A stretch of DNA of 64,000 bases, taken from contig QHWB01000044.1 in assembly GCA_003222395.1 (NCBI GenBank), forward strand, positions 186,001-250,000, read 5' to 3'. Position numbers and translations under genes: made by a program. The notes beneath the pieces are model-generated. The model was not told the origin of the DNA. It saw only the letters and a list, made by a program, of their open reading frames with translations, and made no database searches. Origin of the DNA: Acidobacteriota bacterium (GTDB lineage: Bacteria > Acidobacteriota > Vicinamibacteria > Vicinamibacterales > CAVVIG01). This document shows, one piece after another, positions 32,574 to 41,772 of this stretch; the first letter of the stretch is position 1, and each line of letters begins with the position of its first letter.

Positions 32574-33449
32574 ATGATCATCAACGACGCGCACTGTCAT
32601 TTCTTCTCCACGCCGTTCTTCGCCGCGCTGGGAGGCGATGCCGCGCTGAAGACGCTCGCGTGGGAGGCGCCGGGCCGCGCCGACGAGCTCGCCGATCGGT
32701 GGGTCGCCGAGCTCGATCGCCATCACGTCTCGCGCGCAGCGGTCATCGCGAGCATGCCGGGCGACGCGGAATCGGTCGGCGCGGCGGCGCGGCGTCATCC
32801 GTCGCGGCTCGTCGGGTTCTTCATGGTCGATCCGACGCAGGCAACCGCCGTGGTGTCGGCGGCGTGCGCCATCGATCGCGACGGCTTGCGGACGATTTGC
32901 CTCTTTCCCGCGATGCACCGCTACCCGCTCCACGACGAGCGCGTCCGCCGCGTGCTCGACGTCGCCGCCGGCCGGCCAGGTACCGCCGTGTTCGTGCACT
33001 GCGGCGTGCTGTCGGTCGGCATCCGCAGGAAGCTCGGGCTGGCAAGCCCGTTCGACATGCGCTTCAGCAATCCGATCGATCTCCACGCGATCGCGCTCGC
33101 GTACGCGAGCGTTCCGTTCATCGTTCCGCATTTCGGCGCCGGCTTTCTCCGCGAAGCGCTGATGGTCGCGGATCTGTGTCCCAACGTGCGGTTCGACACG
33201 TCGAGCTCGAACGCGTGGATCAAGTACCACTCTGGCCTGACGCTCAGCGCGGTGTTCCAGCAGGCGCTCGCGATCGTCGGAGCCGACCGCTTGTTATTCG
33301 GTACCGACTCCTCGTTTTTTCCGAGGGGCTGGGTGAAAGATGTCTACGAACAGCAATCCGCGGCGCTCGACGAGTTGAGCATCAGCGACGAGGTGCGGGA
33401 GAAGATCTTCGGCGGCAATTTCGACCGGTTGTTTCCGGTAAATATGTAG
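32574..33449 (+). CDS. Amidohydrolase family protein
   Basis: 291 residues, cytoplasmic. MIINDAHCHFFSTPFF carries the N-terminal His-x-His metal site; FVHCGVLSV, FIVPHFGAGFL (third His), VRFDTSSSNAW and LLFGTDSSFFPRGW (Asp) complete an amidohydrolase-2 type site related to ACMSD and gamma-resorcylate decarboxylases. The reaction could be decarboxylation or lactone hydrolysis. ATG 32574 is preferred to TTG 32568. Its TAG stop is the start of repeat R-F. Confidence 0.85.
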   Translation: MIINDAHCHFFSTPFFAALGGDAALKTLAWEAPGRADELADRWVAELDRHHVSRAAVIASMPGDAESVGAAARRHPSRLVGFFMVDPTQATAVVSAACAIDRDGLRTICLFPAMHRYPLHDERVRRVLDVAAGRPGTAVFVHCGVLSVGIRRKLGLASPFDMRFSNPIDLHAIALAYASVPFIVPHFGAGFLREALMVADLCPNVRFDTSSSNAWIKYHSGLTLSAVFQQALAIVGADRLLFGTDSSFFPRGWVKDVYEQQSAALDELSISDEVREKIFGGNFDRLFPVNM

Positions 33450-33507
33450 CGCGAGCCTTTTAGGCGAGCGTACCCGAACGGCCGCTCGGCTGAACGCCTC
33501 GCGCTAC
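33446..33507. repeat. R-F copy 4
   Basis: GTAGCGCGAGCCTTTTAGGC and its partner GAACGCCTCGCGCTACC form an inverted repeat that contains the stop codon of the amidohydrolase gene (TAG 33447-33449) and lies 20 bp from the convergent DUF3500 gene end. Confidence 0.9.
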
Positions 33508-33526
33508 CAGTTGGTGTGCTGCACAG

Positions 33527-34603
33527 TCAGTGTGCGACCGACTTCACGTGGTCGCGCAACAGATCCTGTCCAAAGTCTCCACTGAAGTCGCGCCACACCG
33601 AGTGGATGTGGTTCGCGTCGTTCTGGGTGTTGTCGTACTCGATGAGGAACGTCGGCCCCTGCACGCGGTAGTAGTGTTTCTTGCCGCGCTCCACCGGGCC
33701 CGCCCACGCGAACACGATCTTGTCCTCGCCGGCTTTCTTCAGCCGCGCCACGCGGTCTGCGGCGATGTCGGCCGCCATGTAGCCGGTATAGACGTCGATC
33801 AGCTTCGTCAGCAGCGCGCGCTGATTCGCGTTCAGCGCCGACATCGGGATGCCTTCCGGCGCGAGCGGATCGATTTTCACGTTCGCCATCGTGATGATGT
33901 CGCCGGGCGCCTCCTTCCTGAAGATCGCCTTCTCGCGCTGCGACGCGTCGAGCGACTCGACGAGCGCCCGGGCGCCATCTTCCTCGGCGCCGAGAATTCG
34001 CAGGCCTTTCTTCGGCCCTTCGCGCACCTCCGCCGGGTTGCTGCCGAAGAAGGTCGGCGCCGCAGCCACGAGCGATCCGTTCACGACGTTGAAATGCAGC
34101 GAGACGTGATGCCCTTCGACGCGCCATCCCCACGTGTCGTGCGTCGACGGCGTCCCGAAGATCGAGAAGAAGTACTTTTCCGGATCGCGCACGAGCGGCT
34201 GACCGCGCGGAGACGTTTCACGAGTCCGCTGCGCCGCCTCGATCCCATCGAGCACGGTCTCCAAATCCATGATCTGCGAGGCGGTCATGTAGCCGCGCTG
34301 GCTCAATCCCGCCTTCAGCAGATCGTGCGCAAGCCTCCGCTGCGGTTCCGTCATCTGCTTCACGAGCAGGCCCTTGCGCGGGTACATCTCGGTCGGGATG
34401 AAGTGCCATCGCAGGCGCTCGTCCGCGTTGAACGCGAACGTCGCCTCCTGCCGCTGGTCTGGCGTCAGGCTGTCGAGGAACTTCGTCGCGGCCGACGCCA
34501 TCGCGGACGACGACCGGTCGGCGGCAATCGTGGAGCCGACCGCGAGCACCGCGAGCGCCGCGGCGGCGAGAATCAGACGGCTGTTGAGGATTCGTCCGGA
34601 CAT
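33527..34603 (-). CDS. DUF3500 domain exported protein
   Basis: 358 residues with a signal peptide (about 1-27, TIA-AD). DUF3500 features: FLDSLTPDQRQEATFAFNAD, ERLRWHFIPTEMYPRKGL, WGWRVEGHHVSLHFNVVNG and a C-terminal FLIEYDNTQNDANHIHSVWR with DFSGDFGQDLL. The WH...H and NxxNHIHxVWRD motifs suggest a metal-dependent enzyme, but no activity is established. ATG at 34603 was chosen for its signal peptide; a longer frame is antisense to Ku. Confidence 0.9.
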   Translation of the reverse strand: MSGRILNSRLILAAAALAVLAVGSTIAADRSSSAMASAATKFLDSLTPDQRQEATFAFNADERLRWHFIPTEMYPRKGLLVKQMTEPQRRLAHDLLKAGLSQRGYMTASQIMDLETVLDGIEAAQRTRETSPRGQPLVRDPEKYFFSIFGTPSTHDTWGWRVEGHHVSLHFNVVNGSLVAAAPTFFGSNPAEVREGPKKGLRILGAEEDGARALVESLDASQREKAIFRKEAPGDIITMANVKIDPLAPEGIPMSALNANQRALLTKLIDVYTGYMAADIAADRVARLKKAGEDKIVFAWAGPVERGKKHYYRVQGPTFLIEYDNTQNDANHIHSVWRDFSGDFGQDLLRDHVKSVAH

Positions 34604-34693
34604 AGCCGCACATTCTAAGGCCGTACGAGCTGAGGCCGTACCAGCGGTGCGCCACTTGACGTGACGTCGCTCAGCGGTCACGATCGCGGCCTT

Positions 34694-35539
34694 ATGCCTG
34701 CACGACCGACCTGGAAGGGTTATCTCAAAATCAGCCTCGTCAACATCCCCATCAAAGTCTTTCCGGCAACCGACGCCGCCGCGACGCTCAGCTTCAACCA
34801 GCTTCACGGCGAGTGCCAGACGCGGATCCAGCAGAAGCGCTGGTGTCCGAAGTGCGAACGCGAGGTGCCCAACAGCGACATCGTCAAGGGCTTCGAGTTC
34901 GAGAAAGGGCGCTACGTCGTCATCGACGAGGAAGACCTCGAGAAGGTGCGCGTCGAGTCGACGCGCGTCATCAGCCTGGAGAAGTTCACCGACGACACGG
35001 CGATCGATCCCATCTATCTCGAGCGGCCGTACTACCTCGCGCCCGACGGTCCGGTGGCGCGCGACGCCTTCGCGGTCATCCGCGAGGGGATGAAAGGCAT
35101 GGCGGGCATCGGCAAGGTGGCGCTCTACGGCCGCGAGTACCTGGTGAAGGTCCAGCCGCGCGAGAAGGGGCTCGTGATGTACACGCTGCGGCACGCGAAC
35201 GAGATCCGCAGCATGGATGCGATCGACGAGCTCTCCGACATGCCGGCCGCGGTGAAAGCCGACGAAGTGAAGCTGGCAAAGCAGGTGATGGGCACGTTCG
35301 AGGGCGAGCTCGACTTCGATTCGTACCGCGACGACTACCAGGTGGGCCTGCGCGAGATCATCGACGCGAAGATCGAAGGCCGTGAAATCGTCGCGCCGGA
35401 AGTCGAGGCGCCGCCGAAGGTCGTCAACCTGATGGAGGCGCTGCGCAAGAGCCTCGATTCGATCAGCACCAACAGGAAGAAGACCGCGGCACCTGTGTCG
35501 CGCATGGCCACGGCGCCGAAGAAGCGGGCACGCGCCTGA
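34694..35539 (+). CDS. ku: Ku DNA end-binding protein
   Basis: 281 residues, the usual size of bacterial Ku. The core beta-barrel reads SLVNIPIKVFPATDA, HGECQTRIQQKRWCPKCERE, VIDEEDLEKVR, and YLAPDGPVARDAFAVIREGM; the C-terminal lysine-rich tail (NRKKTAAP...KKRARA) is normal. Ku rings bind double-strand ends and recruit LigD for end joining. No ligD is in the window. It may be cotranscribed with the PQQ dehydrogenase 5 nt downstream, which is functionally unrelated. Confidence 0.95.
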   Translation: MPARPTWKGYLKISLVNIPIKVFPATDAAATLSFNQLHGECQTRIQQKRWCPKCEREVPNSDIVKGFEFEKGRYVVIDEEDLEKVRVESTRVISLEKFTDDTAIDPIYLERPYYLAPDGPVARDAFAVIREGMKGMAGIGKVALYGREYLVKVQPREKGLVMYTLRHANEIRSMDAIDELSDMPAAVKADEVKLAKQVMGTFEGELDFDSYRDDYQVGLREIIDAKIEGREIVAPEVEAPPKVVNLMEALRKSLDSISTNRKKTAAPVSRMATAPKKRARA

Positions 35540-35544
35540 ACCCG

Positions 35545-37479
35545 GTGCGCGAACGCCGCATCCGACCGCAGGCGACGATCACGGCGTCGGCGCTGATGAT
35601 CGGGATCGCCGCCGTGCGCCTGGCAACGGTGGCGGGCGGCCCTGCCGACGGATGGCCGTCCTACGGCCACGATCCCGGCGGCATGCGCTTCTCGCCGCTG
35701 ACCGAAATCGATCGAACCAACGTCGCACGCCTCGAAGTCGCGTGGACCGTTCACACCGGCGACATCTCGGACGGCAGCGGCGGTCGCTCACGCAGCGGCT
35801 TCGAGACGACGCCGATCGTCGTCGACGAGGTCCTGTACTTCAGCACGCCGTTCAATCGCGTCATCGCGCTCGATCCGGAAACAGGCAAGGAGCGATGGTC
35901 CTACGATCCGAAGATCGACAAGACGACGAGCTACGGCGACGGTCTGATCAATCGCGGCGTCTCGACGTGGCTCGATGCTGCTCGCCGCACGAACGAGCCG
36001 TGCCGCAGGCGCATTTACGAAGCGACGCTCGACGCGCGGCTCATCGCGCTCGATGCGCGGACCGGGGCGCCGTGCGCCGACTTCGGCCGCGGCGGTCAGG
36101 TCGATCTGACGGGCGTCGCCGCTTATCGCAAGGGTGAGTACCACATGACGTCGCCGCCGGCTGTCGTCGACGATGTGGTGATCGTCGGATCCGCGATCGA
36201 CGACAACGGACGCGTCGACATGTCCGACGGCGTGGTGCGCGCGTTCGACGCGCGCACCGGCGCGCCGCGGTGGCGGTGGGACCCGATATCGCGCACCGCC
36301 GCAGCGAAGACCGGCGCAGCCAACGCATGGTCGATCATGAGCGTCGATGCCGAGCGTCACCTCGTGTTCGTGCCGACCGGCAGCGCGAGCCCGGACTACT
36401 ACGGCGGACTGCGGCCCGGCGACAACAGGTGGGCGAGCTCGGTCGTCGCGCTGCGCGCGAAGACGGGCGAGGTCGCGTGGGGATTTCAGCTCGTTCACCA
36501 TGATCTGTGGGACTACGACACGGCCGCGCCTCCGCTCGTCGCGACCGTTCACCGCGACGGACGCGACGTTCCCGTAGTCATCCAGGGCAACAAGACCGGG
36601 TTCGTGTACGTGCTCAATCGCGACACCGGCGCGCCGGTGTTCCCCGTCGAAGAGCGGCGCGTGCCGGCAAGCGACGTCGACGGCGAGCGCGCGTCGGCGA
36701 CGCAGCCGTTTCCAGTCGATCTGCCGCCGCTCGCGCCGCAGTCGTTCTCGGCCGATGCGGCGTGGGGCGCGACCGATGCCGACCGCGACGCGTGCCGCGA
36801 CGCGGTTCGATCGCTGCGGAACGACGGCATCTTCACGCCGCCCAGCGTGCGCGGCACGCTGGCGATGCCGGGCAATCTCGGCGGACTGACGTGGAGCGGC
36901 TACGCGTACGATCCCGGGCGCGGACTGCTCATCGCGAACGTCAACAATCTGCCGGCCAGAGTGCAGCTGTTCGCGCGCGCCACCTTCGATTCGATGGCGC
37001 GCACCGGTAATGGTGAATACGCCCCGCAGGCGGGTTCACCATTTGGAATGTTCCGCCGGTTTCTGCAGGCGCCGTCGGGGCTGCCGTGCGGCATGCCGCC
37101 ATGGGGCTCGCTGGTCGCTCTCGATCTGACTGCGAAGCGGATTCGCTGGCAGGTGCCGCTCGGATCGATGCAGCGCTTCGGTGCAGATCATGCCGGTTCG
37201 ATTCCGCCCGGATCCGTCGGCCTCGGAGGGCCCATCGTGACAGCGGGCGGTCTCGTGTTCATCGCCGGCGCTGTCGATTCGTACCTGCGCGCGTTCGACG
37301 TGGAAACCGGGCGCGAGCTGTGGAAGGGCCAGCTGCCGGCGAGCGGGCACGCGACGCCGATGACGTATCGCATCGGGCCGGCGGGCCGTCAGTACGTCGT
37401 CGTCGCCGCCGGCGGCCACGCGAAGATCACCGAAGAGAAGCTGAGCGACGCGCTCGTCGCGTTCGCCCTTCGCAACTGA
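35545..37479 (+). CDS. PQQ-dependent dehydrogenase (quinoprotein, eight-bladed propeller)
   Basis: 644 residues with an N-terminal signal or anchor (about 10-30), then DGWPSYGHDPGGMRFSPLTE, the typical opening of quinoprotein glucose/alcohol dehydrogenases, and propeller tryptophan-docking motifs such as ALDPETGKERWSYDP, ALRAKTGEVAWGFQLVHHDL followed by WDYDTAAPP, and VETGRELWKGQLPASGHATP. HHDLWDYD is a PQQ-region signature. Acts in the periplasm on sugars or alcohols and passes electrons to quinone. Start GTG 35545. Confidence 0.9.
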   Translation: MRERRIRPQATITASALMIGIAAVRLATVAGGPADGWPSYGHDPGGMRFSPLTEIDRTNVARLEVAWTVHTGDISDGSGGRSRSGFETTPIVVDEVLYFSTPFNRVIALDPETGKERWSYDPKIDKTTSYGDGLINRGVSTWLDAARRTNEPCRRRIYEATLDARLIALDARTGAPCADFGRGGQVDLTGVAAYRKGEYHMTSPPAVVDDVVIVGSAIDDNGRVDMSDGVVRAFDARTGAPRWRWDPISRTAAAKTGAANAWSIMSVDAERHLVFVPTGSASPDYYGGLRPGDNRWASSVVALRAKTGEVAWGFQLVHHDLWDYDTAAPPLVATVHRDGRDVPVVIQGNKTGFVYVLNRDTGAPVFPVEERRVPASDVDGERASATQPFPVDLPPLAPQSFSADAAWGATDADRDACRDAVRSLRNDGIFTPPSVRGTLAMPGNLGGLTWSGYAYDPGRGLLIANVNNLPARVQLFARATFDSMARTGNGEYAPQAGSPFGMFRRFLQAPSGLPCGMPPWGSLVALDLTAKRIRWQVPLGSMQRFGADHAGSIPPGSVGLGGPIVTAGGLVFIAGAVDSYLRAFDVETGRELWKGQLPASGHATPMTYRIGPAGRQYVVVAAGGHAKITEEKLSDALVAFALRN

Positions 37480-37701
37480 GGCGTGTCGGCAAGTACCAGG
37501 ACCATTGACGCGTACGGTTGGAGCCCAGCCCGGCCCAGTTGGGGCCATTAAAATCGGCTCACCTCCGGCTGAGCTGATTGCATTCTATTCGCAGGATCAA
37601 TCTGTCGCTCTCGATCGCGGTCGCATTCGCATCCGGCGATCCACTTGAAACGCGAATGGCTGGCTCCGTGGTTGCATTCACAGCAGGCGGAGGGTGCAGC
37701 T

Positions 37702-38094
37702 ATGGCGGAGCGAGTGGCAGCTCGTGTCAGTAGTCCTTCGTACCAGGCATATCAAATTCTTCACGTAGCCTTTACAGTGGCGCCGGTAGTGGCCGGCCTC
37801 GACAAGTTCACGCATTTCCTCGTCAACTGGGATCAGTACCTGTCGCCGATGATGCCGCGCTTCGGGGTGAGCGTGCACACATTCATGCTCGGCGTCGGCG
37901 CCGTTGAGGTCGTCGCCGGTCTCATCGTGGCGTTCGCACCGCGCATTGGCGGCTGGATCGTCGGATTGTGGTTGTGCGGAATCATCCTCAACCTGCTGAC
38001 GATCCCCGGCTACCTCGACATCGCGTTGCGCGATCTTGGACTGGCCCTCGGCGCGTTCGCGCTCGCGCGGCTGAGCGAAGAGTACGCGAGTTGA
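37702..38094 (+). CDS. Small membrane protein, DoxX-like
   Basis: 130 residues with four membrane spans (about 17-35, 59-80, 83-103, 105-122). VAFTVAPVVAGLDKFTHFLV and LGVGAVEVVAGLIVAFAPRI resemble DoxX-like families (GxxKF in the first helix). ATG 37702 has GGAGGG upstream. The 222 bp before it hold no gene. Its C-terminus (LDIALRDLGLALGAFALARL) is duplicated, in degenerate form, just downstream. Confidence 0.75.
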   Translation: MAERVAARVSSPSYQAYQILHVAFTVAPVVAGLDKFTHFLVNWDQYLSPMMPRFGVSVHTFMLGVGAVEVVAGLIVAFAPRIGGWIVGLWLCGIILNLLTIPGYLDIALRDLGLALGAFALARLSEEYAS

Positions 38095-38184
38095 TCAGGA
38101 GGCGATGTGACTGCAATGGATCTCCCGACCCGAAATGAGCGTGACGCGTATCGCCTGTTATAACGCGGGCTTCGTCGACCACAG

Positions 38185-38340
38185 TATCGGGACATCGCGT
38201 TGCGAGACGTCGGCCTGGCATTGAGCGCATTGGCATTGGGGCGACTCGCTGCGATGTGTCCCGCGCGCCAGCATAAACACAGTGCGCGACGCCGAGGTCG
38301 GCACGATGCGCGGCCCGCCAAACGATGTCTATCGCCCTGA
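38185..38340 (+). pseudogene. C-terminal duplicate of the DoxX-like gene
   Basis: YRDIALRDVGLALSALALGR at 38185-38244 repeats YLDIALRDLGLALGAFALAR of the gene just upstream, with many third-position differences. No start or N-terminal part remains; the frame runs on to a TGA at 38340. A remnant of a tandem paralogue, older than a simple recent duplication. Confidence 0.8.
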
Positions 38341-40553
38341 TTCGTCCCAAGACGTTGTGCGCCTGGAAAGGGCCGTCGCTGCTCATCGTGAACACACGCG
38401 GTGATTGCGGCGATGATGAACCGCTGGCCGGGTATTACTTTCGCGAGACCCGGTTCCTTCGCACGCTCCGGTTCGAGATCAACGGCGACGAGCCGTGGTT
38501 GTGCGAATCCGCGAGCCTTGAGCCGGCCACGCTCGCGTTCACGTACGCTTACCCGGAGGTCGCCGAATACGGCGGGGGCGGCAGCGGCCAGTCCGGCGAC
38601 GAGGTGCCGACCGACGCGCATGGCATCCCGCAACGTGCCCTAACCATCTACCTGACGTACGCGGTCCAGCTGGACGGATTCACGATTGCCGCGACAATCG
38701 CGAACCACTCGCCGAGACACCGCGTCGATTGCGACCTCGGGTGGTCAGTCGATGCGGATTTCGCCGATATCCAAGAAGCCCAAAGTGGCAAACGCGAACA
38801 GAACGCCGACGTCGAGACCACGGCCGGCGCGACCGGAATCGCGCTGATCTATCGGCACACCCGGCTTCGATATCGCTCCTCGCTTGAAGTGATCGCTCAC
38901 GCGGACTGGACCATCACACCGTCGAGGATCGCGACCCGGGTCAGTCTGGAACCGCAGACCTCGATCGAGCTGAGCCTGCGGATCTCTGCGAGCGCCGCCG
39001 ACGGCTCGTCGCTTCCAGACGACGTCGACGACCGCGATCGCGTGCTGCGCGCATGGCGCAACAGCTTCGCGCACGTGGCGATTCCCGGCAATCGCACGGC
39101 GGAGCTCCTCATTGCGAAAAACGTTCGCGACTTTGCTTCGTTTCCTCTGCTGGAGGGAGATCGCGATGAGTGGCTCGCGCTGCAGGCAGGCATGCCGCTG
39201 TATCCCGCGCTGTTCGGGCGCGATACGCTCACCGCCGGCTGGCAGGCTGCGTGGGTCGATCGCGGACAATCGCTCGACGCGAGTCTGACGCGCCTCGGTC
39301 GGCTGCAGAGCGATCGCATCGACAAATGGCGCGACGAAGAGCCCGGCCGAATCCCGTATCAAGTCCGGCGGGGCCCTCTGGCGCTCCTCGAGATCAACCC
39401 GTACGCGGCGTACTATGCCGACTTCGCCAGTCCGTTCATGTTCGTCATTGCGCTCGGGCATCTGTATTCGTGGACCGGCGACGTCGCGGTAGTTCGGCGG
39501 CACTGGGATACCGTCCGCCGCATCCTCGATTGGGCACGCAGCTACGGGGATCGCGATGGCGACGGATACCTCGAATACCAGACACAATCCAGCAAGGGCA
39601 CGAAGAACCAGGGATGGAAAGACAGCGGTGACGCGATCATCTACGAAGACGGGACTCCCGTTCCTGCGCCACTCGGCACGTGCGAGCTGCAGGGCTATTG
39701 GTTCGCGGCGCAGCAACTCGCTGCGGTCATGAGCTGGGCGCTCGGCGCGCGATCGGACGCACGAGGCCATTGGCGCAGCGCGATGGCGCTCAAGAAACGC
39801 TTCAACCGTGATTGGTGGATCGACGATGACGCGTGCGTGGCATTGGCGATGGATTCAGGGAAACGCCCGGTACCGGCGGTGTCGTCAAATATCGGCCACT
39901 GCATCGCCACCGGCATCGTCGGCAAAGAACACCTGCGAGCGGCGGTCGGACGTCTCTTCGCGCCGGACATGTTCAGCGGCTGGGGCATCCGCACGTTGTC
40001 GACGGAGCATCGTTCCTACAACCCTATGAGCTATCACTGTGGCAGTGTCTGGCCGGTTGAACAGGCGACGATCGCTTTCGGTTTGCGCCGGTTTGGCTTC
40101 GACGCACGTGCCTTGGAGCTGGCGGAGGCGCTCTTTGATCTTGCGCAGGTCTACCCGGAACACCGCATTCCGGAATGCGTCGGCGGATACGCGCGCGGCG
40201 ATCGCCCGACGCCCGGCGCCTATCCACAAGCCAATACGCCGCAGCTCTGGAACGCCACGGCGTTTCCGCTCATCGTCCATACGGTGCTCGGTCTCCAACC
40301 AGTCGCGCCCTTCCATCTTCTGGCGGTCAGCCCCGCGCTGCCGGCTTGGCTGCCGGAAGTCATGCTGCATGACGTGCGCCTGGGCGATGCGAAAGCGACC
40401 GTTCGGTTCTGGCGCGATGCCAACGGCGAGTCTCACGGCGAAGTTGTCGAAAGCCGGGGCACGTTCCGATTGGTGCAGCAACCGCCTCCGGAATCAATCT
40501 CCGTGCATATGGGCGATCGGCTTCGCGCACTGTTCGATACGGTGCGCCATTAA
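38325..40553 (+). CDS. Glycogen-debranching-enzyme-type glycoside hydrolase
   Basis: 742 residues. The N-terminal about 200 residues match the beta-sandwich domain of some debranching enzymes (ETRFLRTLRFEINGDEPWLC), followed by an (alpha/alpha)6 barrel: FPLLEGDRDEWLALQAGMP, FGRDTLTAGWQA, QTQSSKGTKNQGWKDSGDAI and YNPMSYHCGSVWPVEQA. KDSGDAI and SVWP(H/V) are typical of amylo-alpha-1,6-glucosidase and MGH1-like enzymes. Acts on alpha-glucans or mannosylglycerate-like compounds; exact substrate unknown. ATG 38325 overlaps the remnant frame. Confidence 0.88.
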   Translation: MSIALIRPKTLCAWKGPSLLIVNTRGDCGDDEPLAGYYFRETRFLRTLRFEINGDEPWLCESASLEPATLAFTYAYPEVAEYGGGGSGQSGDEVPTDAHGIPQRALTIYLTYAVQLDGFTIAATIANHSPRHRVDCDLGWSVDADFADIQEAQSGKREQNADVETTAGATGIALIYRHTRLRYRSSLEVIAHADWTITPSRIATRVSLEPQTSIELSLRISASAADGSSLPDDVDDRDRVLRAWRNSFAHVAIPGNRTAELLIAKNVRDFASFPLLEGDRDEWLALQAGMPLYPALFGRDTLTAGWQAAWVDRGQSLDASLTRLGRLQSDRIDKWRDEEPGRIPYQVRRGPLALLEINPYAAYYADFASPFMFVIALGHLYSWTGDVAVVRRHWDTVRRILDWARSYGDRDGDGYLEYQTQSSKGTKNQGWKDSGDAIIYEDGTPVPAPLGTCELQGYWFAAQQLAAVMSWALGARSDARGHWRSAMALKKRFNRDWWIDDDACVALAMDSGKRPVPAVSSNIGHCIATGIVGKEHLRAAVGRLFAPDMFSGWGIRTLSTEHRSYNPMSYHCGSVWPVEQATIAFGLRRFGFDARALELAEALFDLAQVYPEHRIPECVGGYARGDRPTPGAYPQANTPQLWNATAFPLIVHTVLGLQPVAPFHLLAVSPALPAWLPEVMLHDVRLGDAKATVRFWRDANGESHGEVVESRGTFRLVQQPPPESISVHMGDRLRALFDTVRH

Positions 40554-40713
40554 CCACAACCTCACACGCACCGGCGAGCCGAAGCATCTGGTCGAGAGCA
40601 TCGAGTGGCAGGTGTACTGGTTCGAGAAATACCTCGACGGCAACGCGAACGCCGCGCCACCCGATGCGCCCGCGCGCACCACGACATCGACGACGAGCGA
40701 TCGGCAACCCTGA
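40552..40713 (+). pseudogene. S9-type prolyl oligopeptidase, C-terminal remnant
   Basis: Directly at the end of the debranching-type gene another frame encodes NLTRTGEPKHLVESIEWQVY and WFEKYLDGNANAAPPD, which is the customary end of acylaminoacyl-peptidase or S9 family hydrolases. No start and no other domain remain. Evidence of a deletion that fused two loci. Together with R-I it fills the 380-bp stretch before the next gene. Confidence 0.7.
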
Positions 40714-40722
40714 TCGAGCTCG

Positions 40723-40880
40723 CGAGACACAGAGACGAAAGAACACCACAGAGACACAGAGACACCGAGAAAAGCAAACGCGGCGATCGCTGAGCACGCA
40801 GTGTGGACGCCGAGGCGCTCTGTATCTCCGCGTCTCGGTGGTTGATTTTCTTTGCGTGCTCAGCGGTCTCTGCGTTTGCC
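40723..40880. repeat. R-I: ACACAGAGA-type inverted repeat
   Basis: GAGACACAGAGACGAAAGAA, CACCACAGAGACACAGAGAC and GAGAAAAGCAAACGCGG on the left pair with CTCCGCGTCTCGGTGG, TTTTCTTTGCGTGCTC and GGTCTCTGCGTTTGCCC on the right. This is the purine-rich 8- to 9-nt repeat also at 48298-48372. No gene seen in it. Confidence 0.88.
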
Positions 40881-40933
40881 CAACTTCCTCAACAGTTCCT
40901 CACGATCGACTCGTGATATCTTTTCGCCGACAC

Positions 40934-41737
40934 ATGCCGTCATTTTTTCGGGTACTACGCGTCTCGTGTGTCGTGTGCGCGCTGTCGGTGGCGTCGCGGG
41001 CCGCCGCGCAGGATCTGTTCGAGATCCAGGTCTATCCGTACGAGACGGTCGCGCCGGGCGTCACGATGTTCGAGTTCCACACGAACTTCACGCCGAGCGG
41101 CTCGAAAGGTGTCGAGGACGGCGTCTACGGGAACAACCGGCAGTTCCACGAAACGCTCGAGATCACGCACGGGTGGACGAAGAACTTCGAGACCGGCTTC
41201 TACATCGAGACGGCGCCGTACGTGCCCGGCATCGGCGCGAAGTTCACCGGCTGGCACGTTCGCCCGCGATTCAGCTTCCCGGAATTCAAGCAGTTCCCGT
41301 TTCACGTCAGCTTGAGCTTCGAGTACGCCTTCACGCAGCCCGGCTTCGACGTGAACCGGCAGTCGCTCGAGATCCGGCCGATCTTCGAGCGCGAGCAGGG
41401 GCGGCTGTACTTGTCGATCAATCCGGATCTGTCGGTCCCGACCAAGGGGCCTGAAGCGGGATCGGCGCCGGCGTTCGAACCGAACTTCAAAGTCGGCTGG
41501 AATTTCACCGAGCACGTGAACGCCGGCATCGAGTACTACGCCGAGACCGGCACCGTGAAGCGCTTCGATCCGCTTGGCGACGAACATCACATCCTGTTCG
41601 GCGCGGCCGACCTGAACGTCTCGCCCGACTGGGAACTGAACTTCGGCGTCGGCAAAGGGCTTACGGGTACCAGCGAGCAGTGGATCCTCAAGGCCATCAT
41701 CGGCTATCGCTTCAGGCACGGCGGCGAGAAGCCGTAG
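40934..41737 (+). CDS. Exported outer-membrane beta-barrel-like protein
   Basis: 267 residues with a signal peptide (about 1-25, AAA-QD). The remainder is a series of amphipathic strands (GWTKNFETGFYIETAPYVPG, PFHVSLSFEYAFTQPGFDV, EPNFKVGWNFTEHVNAGIEY, ADLNVSPDWELNFGVGKGLT) ending in IIGYRF, as in barrels related to phenol-degradation transporters or OmpL. Role unknown. Followed by an R-G hairpin terminator. Confidence 0.75.
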   Translation: MPSFFRVLRVSCVVCALSVASRAAAQDLFEIQVYPYETVAPGVTMFEFHTNFTPSGSKGVEDGVYGNNRQFHETLEITHGWTKNFETGFYIETAPYVPGIGAKFTGWHVRPRFSFPEFKQFPFHVSLSFEYAFTQPGFDVNRQSLEIRPIFEREQGRLYLSINPDLSVPTKGPEAGSAPAFEPNFKVGWNFTEHVNAGIEYYAETGTVKRFDPLGDEHHILFGAADLNVSPDWELNFGVGKGLTGTSEQWILKAIIGYRFRHGGEKP

Positions 41738-41740
41738 ATC

Positions 41741-41768
41741 GCGGCCCTGAAAGGGCCGCGCCACACAG
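41741..41768. terminator. R-G hairpin between convergent genes
   Basis: GCGGCCCTGAAAGGGCCGC is a stem of 7 bp with a TGAAA loop, followed by GCCACACA. It fills the 35 bp between the stops of the barrel gene and the RNB gene and is the minimal R-G element, so a REP-like repeat probably serves as terminator here. Confidence 0.6.
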
Positions 41769-41772
41769 ACCA

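Noticed and set aside
37480-37701. A gene or riboswitch in the 222-bp gap before the DoxX-like gene
   Set aside because: Short weak inverted repeats (GGCCCAGTTGGGGCC-like) but no recognisable aptamer or reading frame.
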